64,000 nt of DNA from Acuticoccus sp965213555 (lineage in GTDB: Bacteria > Pseudomonadota > Alphaproteobacteria > Rhizobiales > Amorphaceae). Below the pieces are notes generated by a model. The model was not told the DNA's origin. It did no database searches and worked only from the letters and a program-made list of their open reading frames with translations. Shown here piece by piece: positions 27,131 to 35,294 of this stretch (position 1 is the first letter of the stretch; each line of letters begins with the position of its first letter). The stretch covers positions 1,798,001-1,862,000 of the forward strand of contig NZ_OZ243890.1 of assembly GCF_965213555.1 (NCBI RefSeq). Direction: 5' to 3'. Made by a program: the position numbers and the translations under genes.

Positions 27131-27699
27131 CAAGCCTCGTCCGCCATGCGGTCCCTTACGCCGATGGGCGCACCATGGGGTCGCCTGGTCACGGCGCGAT
27201 CACGGTCGAAGTCGTGGCCGAACCTGCACCGGGCGGAGGGCGGCGCCCGCGTCCGCGAGGCGATCGAGGCCGCGCAGCGTAACGCCTCCCGTCCTGCGAC
27301 GCGAAAGCCGATCCTGAGGAGCCGGCCTCCGTAAGCCAAGGGGCCATCATCAGCGCGGCCGCCTGCCGCGCGATCCCGGCCCGGGAGGTTGCGGTCGAGG
27401 ACGGGCTTGCCCTGCCTTCCGCCGTACGGATGAGCAACGGCTTCGCCAGCCTGGCTTACGAGCGTGTTCGGATCGTCATCGTTGGCCGCCGTCGCGGCCT
27501 GCGTGCCAGGATCGTCGTGGCGCTAACCGGCGTCCCCCCTCGTCGGCCGCACGAACTCGTACATAGGTGCAATTTCTTTCCTAGGATCTGCATCCGCGAC
27601 GGTCACCGGCGGGTACTTCACACGAGCACCCGAGGATCTGGCCGACCGCGTCGGACCAGGGTGCTCGAGCATCGCAGTGTTGCGGATCAAGGAGGGGCT
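27131..27699. other. Right flank of IS cluster and upstream region of the YadA-head gene
   Basis: No intact gene is seen. The first 300 bases look like more IS debris. The last ~200 bases must contain the promoter for the secreted repeat protein. An AAGGAGG ribosome site lies at its end. I did not find a convincing -35/-10 pair. Confidence 0.4.
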
Positions 27700-29664
27700 A
27701 TGTTGGCCGCCAAGTTTGCCCAGGCATTCTCGAACATCATCAACGCCATCGTCGATCGGGACGATGCCATCGGTCGTAACGCGACCGCTGACGGCGACGG
27801 CGCACGGGCGTTCGGCGACGGCGCGACGGCGAACGGATCGGGCGCGCTCGCCGTCGGCACCGACGCGTCCGCCATGGGCGACTCGACCACCGCGGTCGGC
27901 AGCCTCAGCACCGCCGACGGCCTCGCCGCGACGGCGTACGGTTGGAAGTCGTCGGCGGTCGGAGAGCGGGCGCATGCGCTCGGCCACATCGCGAACGCCG
28001 ATGGGGACTTCACCCTAGCCGTCGGCGAGGCGGCCCAGGCGCAGAGCGACAACGCCACCGCCATCGGCAACATGGCGATGGCGAGCGGCATCGACGCGCT
28101 CGCCGTCGGCGACACGGCGTCGGCCATGGGCAACTCGACGACCTCGGTGGGTGGCGAGAGCGTCGCCGACGGCCCCGGCGCCACGGCGATCGGCTGGCAG
28201 TCGAGCGCGACGGCCGAGCGGGCGCAGGCGTTCGGGCACCTGGCGAGCGCGGACGGCGTGCGCAGCCTCGCGGTCGGCGAGGCGGCCCAGGCGCAGTCGG
28301 ACAACTCGACGGCGATCGGCAACATGGCGACGGCGAGCGGGATCGACGCGCTCGCCGTCGGCGACACGGCGTCGGCCATGGGCAACTCGACGACGGCCGT
28401 CGGCGGCGAGAGCGTCGCCGACGGCCCCGGCGCCACGGCGATCGGCTGGCAGTCGAGCGCGACGGCCGAGCGGGCGCAGGCGTTCGGGCACCTGGCGAGC
28501 GCGGACGGCGTGCGCAGCCTCGCGGTCGGCGAGGCGGCCCAGGCGCAGTCGGACAACTCGACGGCGATCGGCAACATGGCGACGGCGAGCGGGATCGACG
28601 CCCTCGCCATCGGCGACACGGCGTCGGCCATGGGCAACTCGACGACCTCGGTCGGCGGCGAGAGCGTCGCCGATGGCCTCGCCGCGCAGGCCTACGGCTG
28701 GCAGTCGTCGGCGGTCGGCGAGCGCGCGCATGCCTTCGGCCACATCGCCAGCGCCGACGGTGCGTTCAGCCTGGCCGTCGGCGAGGCGGCGCGGGCGCAG
28801 AGCGACAACGCCACCGCCATCGGCAACGCAAGCGCCGCCATGGGGGCCGATGCGCTCTCCATCGGCGACACGGCATCGGCGATGGGCAACTCGACGACCT
28901 CGGTCGGCGGCGAGAGCACGGCGGACGGAACCGCTGCGACGGCCTACGGCTGGCAGTCGTCCGCGACGGGTGAGCGGGCGCACGCGTTCGGCCACGTCGC
29001 CGAGGCCAACGGCGACTTCTCGCTCGCGGTCGGTGAGGCCGCGTCGGCGCAGGGTCCCAACGCCACGGCGATGGGCAACCAGGCGTCTGCGCAGGGCATC
29101 GATGCGCTCGCCATCGGCGACACGGCGATGGCGTCGGGCAACTCCACGACCGCCGTCGGCGGGGAGAGCGTCGCGGACGGCACCGCGGCCACCGCGTTCG
29201 GCTGGCAGTCGTCCGCCACCGGTGAGCGGGCCCACGCGTTCGGTCACATCGCGGAGGCCGGCGGGGACTTCTCGCTCGCGGTCGGCGAGGGGGCGAGCGC
29301 GAACTTCGCCAACTCCACGGCGATCGGCGCGAACGCCGAGGCGACGGCCGACAACGAGTTCGTCCTGGGCAACTCCGACAACTTCTACACGTTGCCCGGC
29401 CTCGCCGACGACGTGAGCGAGGGGCAGGCGGAGCTGTTGATCGTCGACGATCAGGGGCAGATCTCGAGCTTCGGAGCCGATGACTTCTTCGCCGCGTTGG
29501 AAGATCTCGGCTCCGGCGCGTCGATGGACACGACCGACGATGACGTCGACGGGCATCCCACACCGGCCGACACGACCGACGGCACGGACGACTCCATGGC
29601 CTTGCCCGAAGCCAGCGACCTCGCCGACAGCGATCAGTTCGACGACGACGCGGCCTTGGCCTGA
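27700..29664 (+). CDS. YadA-head repeat protein, probable type I secretion substrate
   Basis: The protein has 654 residues. A 20-residue amphipathic start (LAAKFAQAFSNIINAIVD) leads into six 84-residue units. Each consists of six 14-residue YadA-head repeats (for example GDTASAMGNSTTAV, GHLASADGVRSLAV), the left-handed beta-roll of trimeric autotransporter adhesins. The head ends in the usual DNEFVLGNSDNFYTLPG. Instead of a stalk and the YadA outer-membrane anchor there is a ~110-residue acidic tail (TTDDDVDGHPTP, SDQFDDDAALA). No Sec signal is present, and the very C-terminus is acidic followed by small hydrophobic residues, as in many type I secretion signals. Genes for an ABC exporter and adaptor follow directly. 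AAGGAGG precedes the ATG. An extracellular, possibly trimeric, adhesive or matrix protein is inferred. Confidence 0.8.
   Translation: MLAAKFAQAFSNIINAIVDRDDAIGRNATADGDGARAFGDGATANGSGALAVGTDASAMGDSTTAVGSLSTADGLAATAYGWKSSAVGERAHALGHIANADGDFTLAVGEAAQAQSDNATAIGNMAMASGIDALAVGDTASAMGNSTTSVGGESVADGPGATAIGWQSSATAERAQAFGHLASADGVRSLAVGEAAQAQSDNSTAIGNMATASGIDALAVGDTASAMGNSTTAVGGESVADGPGATAIGWQSSATAERAQAFGHLASADGVRSLAVGEAAQAQSDNSTAIGNMATASGIDALAIGDTASAMGNSTTSVGGESVADGLAAQAYGWQSSAVGERAHAFGHIASADGAFSLAVGEAARAQSDNATAIGNASAAMGADALSIGDTASAMGNSTTSVGGESTADGTAATAYGWQSSATGERAHAFGHVAEANGDFSLAVGEAASAQGPNATAMGNQASAQGIDALAIGDTAMASGNSTTAVGGESVADGTAATAFGWQSSATGERAHAFGHIAEAGGDFSLAVGEGASANFANSTAIGANAEATADNEFVLGNSDNFYTLPGLADDVSEGQAELLIVDDQGQISSFGADDFFAALEDLGSGASMDTTDDDVDGHPTPADTTDGTDDSMALPEASDLADSDQFDDDAALA
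27814..29325 (+). repeat. Six tandem 252-bp units encoding YadA-head motifs
   Basis: The period is exactly 252 bases: the codons of the conserved GN/GD motif recur at 27814, 28066, 28318, 28570, 28822 and 29074. Each unit is 6 x 14 codons. About 190 bases beginning near 28153 look identical to the stretch 252 bases further on (near 28405), pointing to recent duplication or gene conversion in the middle units, while the outer units are more diverged. Confidence 0.92.
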
Positions 29665-29723
29665 TCGCAGGCCCGCCGATCATGACCGACGGGGAGGGAG
29701 TGTCGTCCTCCCCTGCGACGAAC

Positions 29724-29749
29724 GAGGAGGGCGCTCCGGCGCCCTCCTC
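29724..29749 (+). terminator. Perfect hairpin between substrate gene and its exporter genes
   Basis: An 11-base-pair perfect stem (GAGGAGGGCGC with GCGCCCTCCTC) closes a TCCG loop, 60 bases after the substrate stop. No T-tract follows. It could partly end transcription or protect the upstream mRNA, so that substrate is made in excess over transporter. Confidence 0.6.
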
Positions 29750-29781
29750 CAATGACCGCGCTTACCGGAGGGACAGCCAGC

Positions 29782-31545
29782 ATGGGTCGTGACGTCAACG
29801 GGGGCTCAGCGAACGCGGGCCACGGGCAGGTCGGCGCGGCGCTACGCTCCATCGGGCCGCACGTCGGCTTCGCGCTCGCCTTCTCCGCGGCGGTGAACGT
29901 CCTGTTCCTCGCCTCGCCCATCTACATGATGCAGCTCTACGGCCGCGTGCTGAACTCGCGCAGCCTGGAAACGCTCGCCTCGCTCTCCTTGGTGCTGGCG
30001 TTGGTGCTGATCGCGATGGCGGCAGCCGACGCCGCCCGCGGCCGCCTGCTCGCGCGGGCCGGGGGCCGGATGGCGCAGCGGCTGACCGCCCCCGCGATCC
30101 GCGTCGCGCTGATGGCGGGCAAGGGTCGCGCGCAGTCCACGCTCGAGGAGCTCGAGGTGGTCCGCAAGTTCTTCGCCGGCGGCTCCATGGCGACGCTCAT
30201 GGACACGCCCTTCACCGTCCTCTTCCTCTTCGTCCTCTTCCTGCTTCATCCGGCGCTGGGCCTCGTCGCGACGGTCGGCGCCGCGTTGATCCTCGCCACG
30301 GTGTGGCTGCCCCGGCTGGTGGAGGTCGCTCGCGAGCGCCGGATCGCCGACGGGGCGCGCTCGATCGACGAGAGCGCGACGCTTCTGAGCCGCGATCGCG
30401 GCGAGATCAGGGGGCTCGGCCTCGACGAGGGCCTCGCCGCGCGGTTGTCGCGCAACCACCTCACCCTCGGGGCGACGCGCCTCGCCTCCGGGGAGGGTTC
30501 CGCCACGGTCGGCGCGACCGCGCGCTTCTGGCGGCTTGCCGCCCACAGCGCGGCGCTCGCGACCGGCGCGGTGCTGGCGATCGACGGCGCGCTCGCGCCA
30601 TCCGCGATGCTGGCCGCTGCGATCCTCACCGGACGCGCGCTCGGTCCCATCGAGACCTTGCCGGTCGCGCTGCGCCACGCGCGGCTGTCGCGCCGTGCGC
30701 TCGAGGGGCTCGACGCGGCGCTCGAGAGGGCGGCGCCTCTCCGCAGCGAGCCGCTGCCCGTCCAAGCCGGGGTCGCCGTGGAGGCGCGACGCGTCGTCGT
30801 GACCCCGACCGGTGCGACCCGGCCGGCCCTGCGCTCGCTCAGCTGCAAGCTCGCGCCGGGGGAGGTGGTGGCGGTTGTCGGCGAGGCGGGTGCGGGCAAG
30901 TCTACGCTGCTGCGCTGCCTTGCCGGCGTCGAGCCGGTCAAGAGCGGCGAGCTGCGCATCGGCAGCGTCGACGTGGCCTCCGCCGACCCGCAGCTCCTTC
31001 AAGCGTTGGTGGGGTGGATGCCCCAGGACCCGCCGCTCTTTCCCGGCACGGTGCGCGAGAACGTGGCAAGGTTCCTGCCCCTCCCCGAGGAGGACGTGCG
31101 CCGCGCGATCCGCCGGGCCGGAGCGCTCGAGGCGATCGAGAAGCTGCCTCATGGCTTCGAGACTGACGTCGGCTCGCCGAGCGTCGCTGCCTCGCCGAAC
31201 CTCAGGCAGCAGATCGCGCTGGCGCGGTCGCTCGTCGGCGACGCCCCGCTCATCCTGTTGGACCAGCCCACCGCCCACATGGATGCGGCGGGCGAGGTCG
31301 CGACCTTGAACGCGATCCGTGCCCTGAAGGGCGCCGGCGTCACGGTGATCGTCGCCTCCCACAAGCCCGTGATGTCGACGGTGGCGGACCGCATCATGCT
31401 CCTGTCCGACGGTTTGATGGAGGTGTTCGAGGATCGCGACACGGTGCTTCAGGCCATGCGCCGTCGCTCGCTCAAGGCCGTGCCCACCGCGCAGAACGAC
31501 GGCGTCAAGCGGGTTGGCGCCGACGCGACGGGGGCGCAGCGATGA
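29782..31545 (+). CDS. Type I secretion ABC permease/ATPase (PrtD type) with degenerate ATPase motifs
   Basis: This 587-residue protein has a six-helix membrane domain with the PrtD-type block NVLFLASPIYMMQLYGRVL and no C39 peptidase domain, then a nucleotide-binding domain. Walker A is normal (GEAGAGKS), and the Q-loop (MPQDPPLFPGTV) and switch His (VASHKP) are present. The signature LSGGQ is replaced by ASPNL (in VAASPNLRQQIALARSL), and Walker B ends in DQ instead of DE (LILLDQPTAHMD). It would exchange or hydrolyse ATP poorly unless paired with another ABC subunit. ATG at 29782 has GGAGGG eight bases upstream; 29752 is less likely because its ribosome site would lie in the hairpin. The stop overlaps the HlyD-type start (ATGA). 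Confidence 0.9.
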   Translation: MGRDVNGGSANAGHGQVGAALRSIGPHVGFALAFSAAVNVLFLASPIYMMQLYGRVLNSRSLETLASLSLVLALVLIAMAAADAARGRLLARAGGRMAQRLTAPAIRVALMAGKGRAQSTLEELEVVRKFFAGGSMATLMDTPFTVLFLFVLFLLHPALGLVATVGAALILATVWLPRLVEVARERRIADGARSIDESATLLSRDRGEIRGLGLDEGLAARLSRNHLTLGATRLASGEGSATVGATARFWRLAAHSAALATGAVLAIDGALAPSAMLAAAILTGRALGPIETLPVALRHARLSRRALEGLDAALERAAPLRSEPLPVQAGVAVEARRVVVTPTGATRPALRSLSCKLAPGEVVAVVGEAGAGKSTLLRCLAGVEPVKSGELRIGSVDVASADPQLLQALVGWMPQDPPLFPGTVRENVARFLPLPEEDVRRAIRRAGALEAIEKLPHGFETDVGSPSVAASPNLRQQIALARSLVGDAPLILLDQPTAHMDAAGEVATLNAIRALKGAGVTVIVASHKPVMSTVADRIMLLSDGLMEVFEDRDTVLQAMRRRSLKAVPTAQNDGVKRVGADATGAQR

Positions 31546-32831
31546 GCGGCGGACCGGAGCTCCGCGACGGCGTCGGTCGACCGGTGGCGGTCGCCTTCGT
31601 GGCGTTCGCCGTCTCGATCGGTGGCGTGATCGCCTGGATGGCGCAGGCGCCGCTGGCGAGCGCCGTCCTTGCGGAGGGCGCCATCGCGGTGGAGGGGGAC
31701 ATCAAGACCGTCCAGCACCTGGAGGGTGGGATCGTCGCCAAGCTCCTCGTGCAGGAGGGCGACGACGTCGCCGCGGGCGAGACGCTGGTGCGCCTCGACA
31801 CGACGGAGGCGCAGTCCGAGCGCGCCGCGCTCATCGCGGAGCGGGACGCGCTCGCCGCGCGGGCGGTGCGGCTCCGCGCCGAGCTCCGGGACGGCGCGCC
31901 CGACTTCGCCGCGCTCGCCTCCTCCGAGCGGGGGACGCTGGCGTCCGCCATCGCCGGGCAAGCTGCGCTGTTTAAGGCGCGCGCGCAGGAGCGGGTGGCC
32001 GAGCAGCGGATGCTCGACGGGACGCTTCAGCGGCTGCGGGCGCGCAGCGCGGCGATCGCTGCGACGCTCGACGGGATCGCCCAGCGCATCGCGCTGGCCG
32101 AGGAGGAGATGGGCGTCAAGGAGGACCTCGCGTCCCGCGGCGTCGCCAGCCGCGCGGTGGTTCGCCAGGCCGAGCAGGCCCTCGTCGCCCTTCGCGGCGA
32201 GGAGGCGGCGCTTGGTGCGAGCCTCGCCGAGGCCAGGGCCGCCGAGGCCGAGGCGGAGCTGCAACGGGCCGAGACCGACAGCAAGCGCATCTCCAGCGTC
32301 TCGGACGAGATGAGCAAGGTCGAGGCTCGCCTGGCCGAGGTCAAGCCGACGCTGCTTGCCGTCAGCGAGCGGATCGCCCGCAGCGTCGTGCGAGCGCCGG
32401 TGGACGGCACCGTGGTCGGCTTGTCGGTGGCGACGATCGGCGGCGTGATCGCGCCGGGCGAGCCGATCATGACGATCGTCCCGAACAGCCCCGTCCTGAT
32501 CGCCGAGGCGGAGGTCGCACCGACCGATCGCGAGCGGCTGACCGAGGGGATGACCGGGGAGGTGCGCCTCGCAGGGCTCGAGGCGCGTGGCGAGGCGAGC
32601 CTCCACGGGACCGTCGCAAGGATCTCCGCCGATCGGATCCGGCAGAGGATCGAGGGTGACGGCGAGGACCACTATCAGGTGGTGGTCACGTTCGGCACGG
32701 TGCCCGCCGACGTGCGGCTCGTCCCTGGGATGCCGGTGACCGTGGTCATCCCGACCCGCTCGCGGACCGCCATCGACTACCTGCTCTCGCCGCTGAAGGA
32801 CGCCCTCTCGCGGTCCCTGCGGGAGGTCTGA
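31542..32831 (+). CDS. HlyD-family periplasmic adaptor (type I secretion membrane fusion protein)
   Basis: This 429-residue protein has an N-terminal membrane helix (VAFVAFAVSIGGVIAWM, about 15-32) and a lipoyl half-motif (VQHLEGGIVAKLLVQEGDDV). A long coiled-coil hairpin (about 90-270), the second lipoyl half (VRAPVDGTVVGLSVATIGG) and a beta-barrel ending in GMPVTVVIPTRSRTAIDYLL follow. This is the PrtE/HlyD layout that links an inner-membrane ABC exporter to a TolC-type outer-membrane channel. No TolC gene is adjacent, so the channel must be encoded elsewhere. Confidence 0.95.
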   Translation: MSGGPELRDGVGRPVAVAFVAFAVSIGGVIAWMAQAPLASAVLAEGAIAVEGDIKTVQHLEGGIVAKLLVQEGDDVAAGETLVRLDTTEAQSERAALIAERDALAARAVRLRAELRDGAPDFAALASSERGTLASAIAGQAALFKARAQERVAEQRMLDGTLQRLRARSAAIAATLDGIAQRIALAEEEMGVKEDLASRGVASRAVVRQAEQALVALRGEEAALGASLAEARAAEAEAELQRAETDSKRISSVSDEMSKVEARLAEVKPTLLAVSERIARSVVRAPVDGTVVGLSVATIGGVIAPGEPIMTIVPNSPVLIAEAEVAPTDRERLTEGMTGEVRLAGLEARGEASLHGTVARISADRIRQRIEGDGEDHYQVVVTFGTVPADVRLVPGMPVTVVIPTRSRTAIDYLLSPLKDALSRSLREV

Positions 32832-32833
32832 CC

Positions 32834-33163
32834 TTGTCCGCACGCCCCGCAAGGGGAGCCAAGCCGCCGCCCCGCCGAGAAGGATCCGAGCCGAGCCCGA
32901 GCATGGTGGCGACCGCGCTGTTCGCCGAACACTGGAACGTCGAGGCGATGCGTCGCGCCTTCGGCAAGCCAGCGCATCGTCCGCCATCCGAGGCGTCCGG
33001 TCCGTCCGAGCGACCGTCCACCCTGCCGATCCGTCCGGTGCCGTACCCCTCGCGCAGAAGAAGGGCGCGCTCCGTGAGCCTGGTGCGCAGGCTCGTGCGA
33101 AGGGTCCTGTGGTTCGCGTTGCTGACGTTCGGCGCGTGGATCGTTGTTCAGCTCAAGGCGTGA
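32834..33163 (+). CDS. Small basic protein with C-terminal membrane segment, end of the secretion operon
   Basis: The reading frame has 109 codons with a TTG start at 32834, three bases after the adaptor stop, and GGGAGG eight bases upstream. The N-terminal 75 residues are Pro/Arg/Ser-rich and disordered. Residues about 90-105 form one membrane segment (RRVLWFALLTFGAWIVVQL), so most of it would face the cytoplasm. No family is recognised. An alternative start is the ATG at 32903. Its position suggests an accessory role in this secretion system, but this is inference. Confidence 0.55.
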   Translation: MSARPARGAKPPPRREGSEPSPSMVATALFAEHWNVEAMRRAFGKPAHRPPSEASGPSERPSTLPIRPVPYPSRRRRARSVSLVRRLVRRVLWFALLTFGAWIVVQLKA

Positions 33164-33181
33164 CGTCCCGGAGTTGGCGGA

Positions 33182-34257
33182 GTGAGCGACCTTTGCGCGC
33201 TGATCCGCGAGGCCATGCAAGGCCCGTTCCCCCACGCTGCAGCCGAGCGGGCCTTCGACGTGATCATGGCCGGGAAGGGGCGACGGCTGCACAGGTCGCA
33301 GGCTTCCTGATGGCGCTGGCCATGCGTGGCGAGTGCGTCAAGGAGATCGTCGACGTTGCCGTCGTGATGCGCGCGCGCTCCATCAGCGTTAGAGCGCCCG
33401 CCGACGCCATCGACGTCGTGGGCACGGGAGGCGGCAAGGGCACGCTGAACATCTCGACCGCGGCGGCGATCGTGATGGCGGGCTGCGACGCGCCCGTGGC
33501 CGAGCACGGCAACCGCGCGCTCAGCTCGCGTTCGGGGGCTGCGGATGCGCTGGGCGCCCTCGGCGTCGGAACCATGGTTACCGCGGGCGTGGCGCAGCGC
33601 GCGCTCGCCACGCGCGGGCTCTGCTTCATGATGGCGCCGATGCACCATGCGAGCATGCGCCATGTGCAGCCGGTGCGCCGGGAGATGGGGGTGCGCACGG
33701 TGTTCAACATCCTCGGGCCGCTGACCAACCCTGCTTGGGGTGCGCCGACAGCTCACGGGTGCTTACAGCCGTTAGCTCCTATGCCCGATGGCGAAGACGC
33801 TCGCCTTGCTCGGGTCGCAAACGGCCTGGCTCGTCCATGGCGGGGAAACGGGACCGACGAGCTGTCCATCGCCGGACCGAGTCAGGTGGTGGCGCTGACG
33901 GACGGGAAGATCAGCGCGTTCGAGGTCTGCCCCGCCGACGCCGGCCTGCCGACGCATCGCTTCGAGGCCATCCGAGGCGACACGCCGCAACGCAACGCCC
34001 AGGCGCTCGCCGACCTGTTGGACGGCGCGCCCGGGGCCTATCGCGACGCGGTGCTCCTGAACGCTGCGGCGGCGCTCGTCGTGGCGGGCCGGACGAACAG
34101 CCTCGCCGAGGGTGCAAGCTTGGCGGCCTCCAGCGTCGATGACGGTGCCGCCCGCGCCAAGCTCGCCGCACTCGCGGACGTGACCTCTCCTGCGAACATG
34201 GCGCGCGGTGAGCCGGCCCCGCTTTCAGGGGCGAGCGAGGCAGAGGTCAGCCCATGA
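33182..34257 (+). pseudogene. trpD: Anthranilate phosphoribosyltransferase, inactivated
   Basis: TrpD converts anthranilate and PRPP to phosphoribosyl-anthranilate in tryptophan synthesis. The frame from GTG 33182 (MSDLCALIREAMQG, FDVIMAG) breaks near 33275 and continues one frame over with AAQVAGFLMALAMRGE, the PRPP-binding VVGTGGGKGTLNIST and FNILGPLTNP. Near 33733 the frame shifts again; the conserved RRQLTGAYSR segment runs into an in-frame TAG near 33771. The original frame returns before NGTDELSIAGPSQVVALTDG. Three lesions plus a stop make it a clear pseudogene unless these are sequencing errors. Confidence 0.88.
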
Positions 34258-35004
34258 GGGACGTCCTTGCGCGAATTGCAGCCTACAAGCGCGAGGAGGT
34301 CATCGCCGCGAAGTCGGCTGCTCAGCTTTCAGCGATCGAGGCGGAGGCTCGCCTTGCTCCGCCGGTCCGCCCCTTCGGCGCAGCTCTCACGCGCGCTGCT
34401 GCTCAGGGCTACGCGCTCATCGGTGAGTTGAAGAAGGCCTCCCCTTCAAGGGGACTGATCCGTCACGACTTCGATCCGCCGCGCCTCGCGGCGGCCTACG
34501 AGCCCGGGGGCGCCGCCTGCCTCAGCGCCCTCACGGACGGACCGAGCGTCATGGGCGCTCCGGGTCACCTTGTGGCCATGCGTGCCGCTACGAGGCTGCC
34601 CGTGATCGATCCTTACCAGGTCGCAGAGGCCCTGGCTCTGGGCGCAGACGCGATCCTCGTCATCCTCGCCATGGTGCGCGACGCGCTCTCGCAGCCGAAC
34701 TCGTCGATGCCGCGGCCCATTGGCGGATGGATGCCCTGATCGAGGCGCACGACGGCACCGAGCTCAAGCGCGCCCTCGCGTCACCGTCGCCGCTGATCGG
34801 CATCAACAACCGCGATCTGAGGACGTTCAAGACCTGCCTCGACACCACCGAAGCGCTGGCACCCCGCGTGCCTCCGACCGCAGCGTGATCAGCAGGAGCG
34901 GCCTTTCCAGCTGGGCGGACCTTGCGCGCCTGGGCCGATCGGGCGTGCGCCGCTTCCTGGTCGGCGAGGCATCATGCGTCGTGGGGATGTCGCAGCTGCG
35001 ATGA
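34254..35004 (+). pseudogene. trpC: Indole-3-glycerol phosphate synthase, inactivated
   Basis: The start overlaps the trpD stop in ATGA, as in intact trpDC operons. The first 140 codons are TrpC-like (IAAYKREEVIAAK, YALIGELKKASPSRGLIR). The segment with the catalytic lysine, normally LRKDF between LPV and DPYQVAEA, is missing (LPVIDPYQVAEAL), about seven residues in frame. A frameshift follows near 34690, after which other frames give SPLIGINNRDLRTFKT and FLVGEA. It cannot make an active enzyme. Confidence 0.88.
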
Positions 35005-35076
35005 CGGCAATGCTCGGCGCGCCGATGGCGGCTGAAGGGACCCGCTGATGGGTCGGCATGGTTGATGGGCGACAGC

Positions 35077-35153
<77 letters not shown>

Positions 35154-35294
35154 CCAGTTGTTGCGACTGGGACCGCACCCCAGGGGGCTCCGTCCGCCGC
35201 ACCGCAGACTTAGCAACTCGCCTGCAGGAGTTAAAGGGGTCGGCGACACCGAAACGTCATGGGCGTGTCCCCAGCCACCTCGGGCGAAGGACGG

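Noticed and set aside
28015..29556. Long minus-strand open frame opposite the YadA-head gene
   Set aside because: It repeats with the same 252-bp period because it is the complement of the repeats, and has no ribosome site or recognisable domain.
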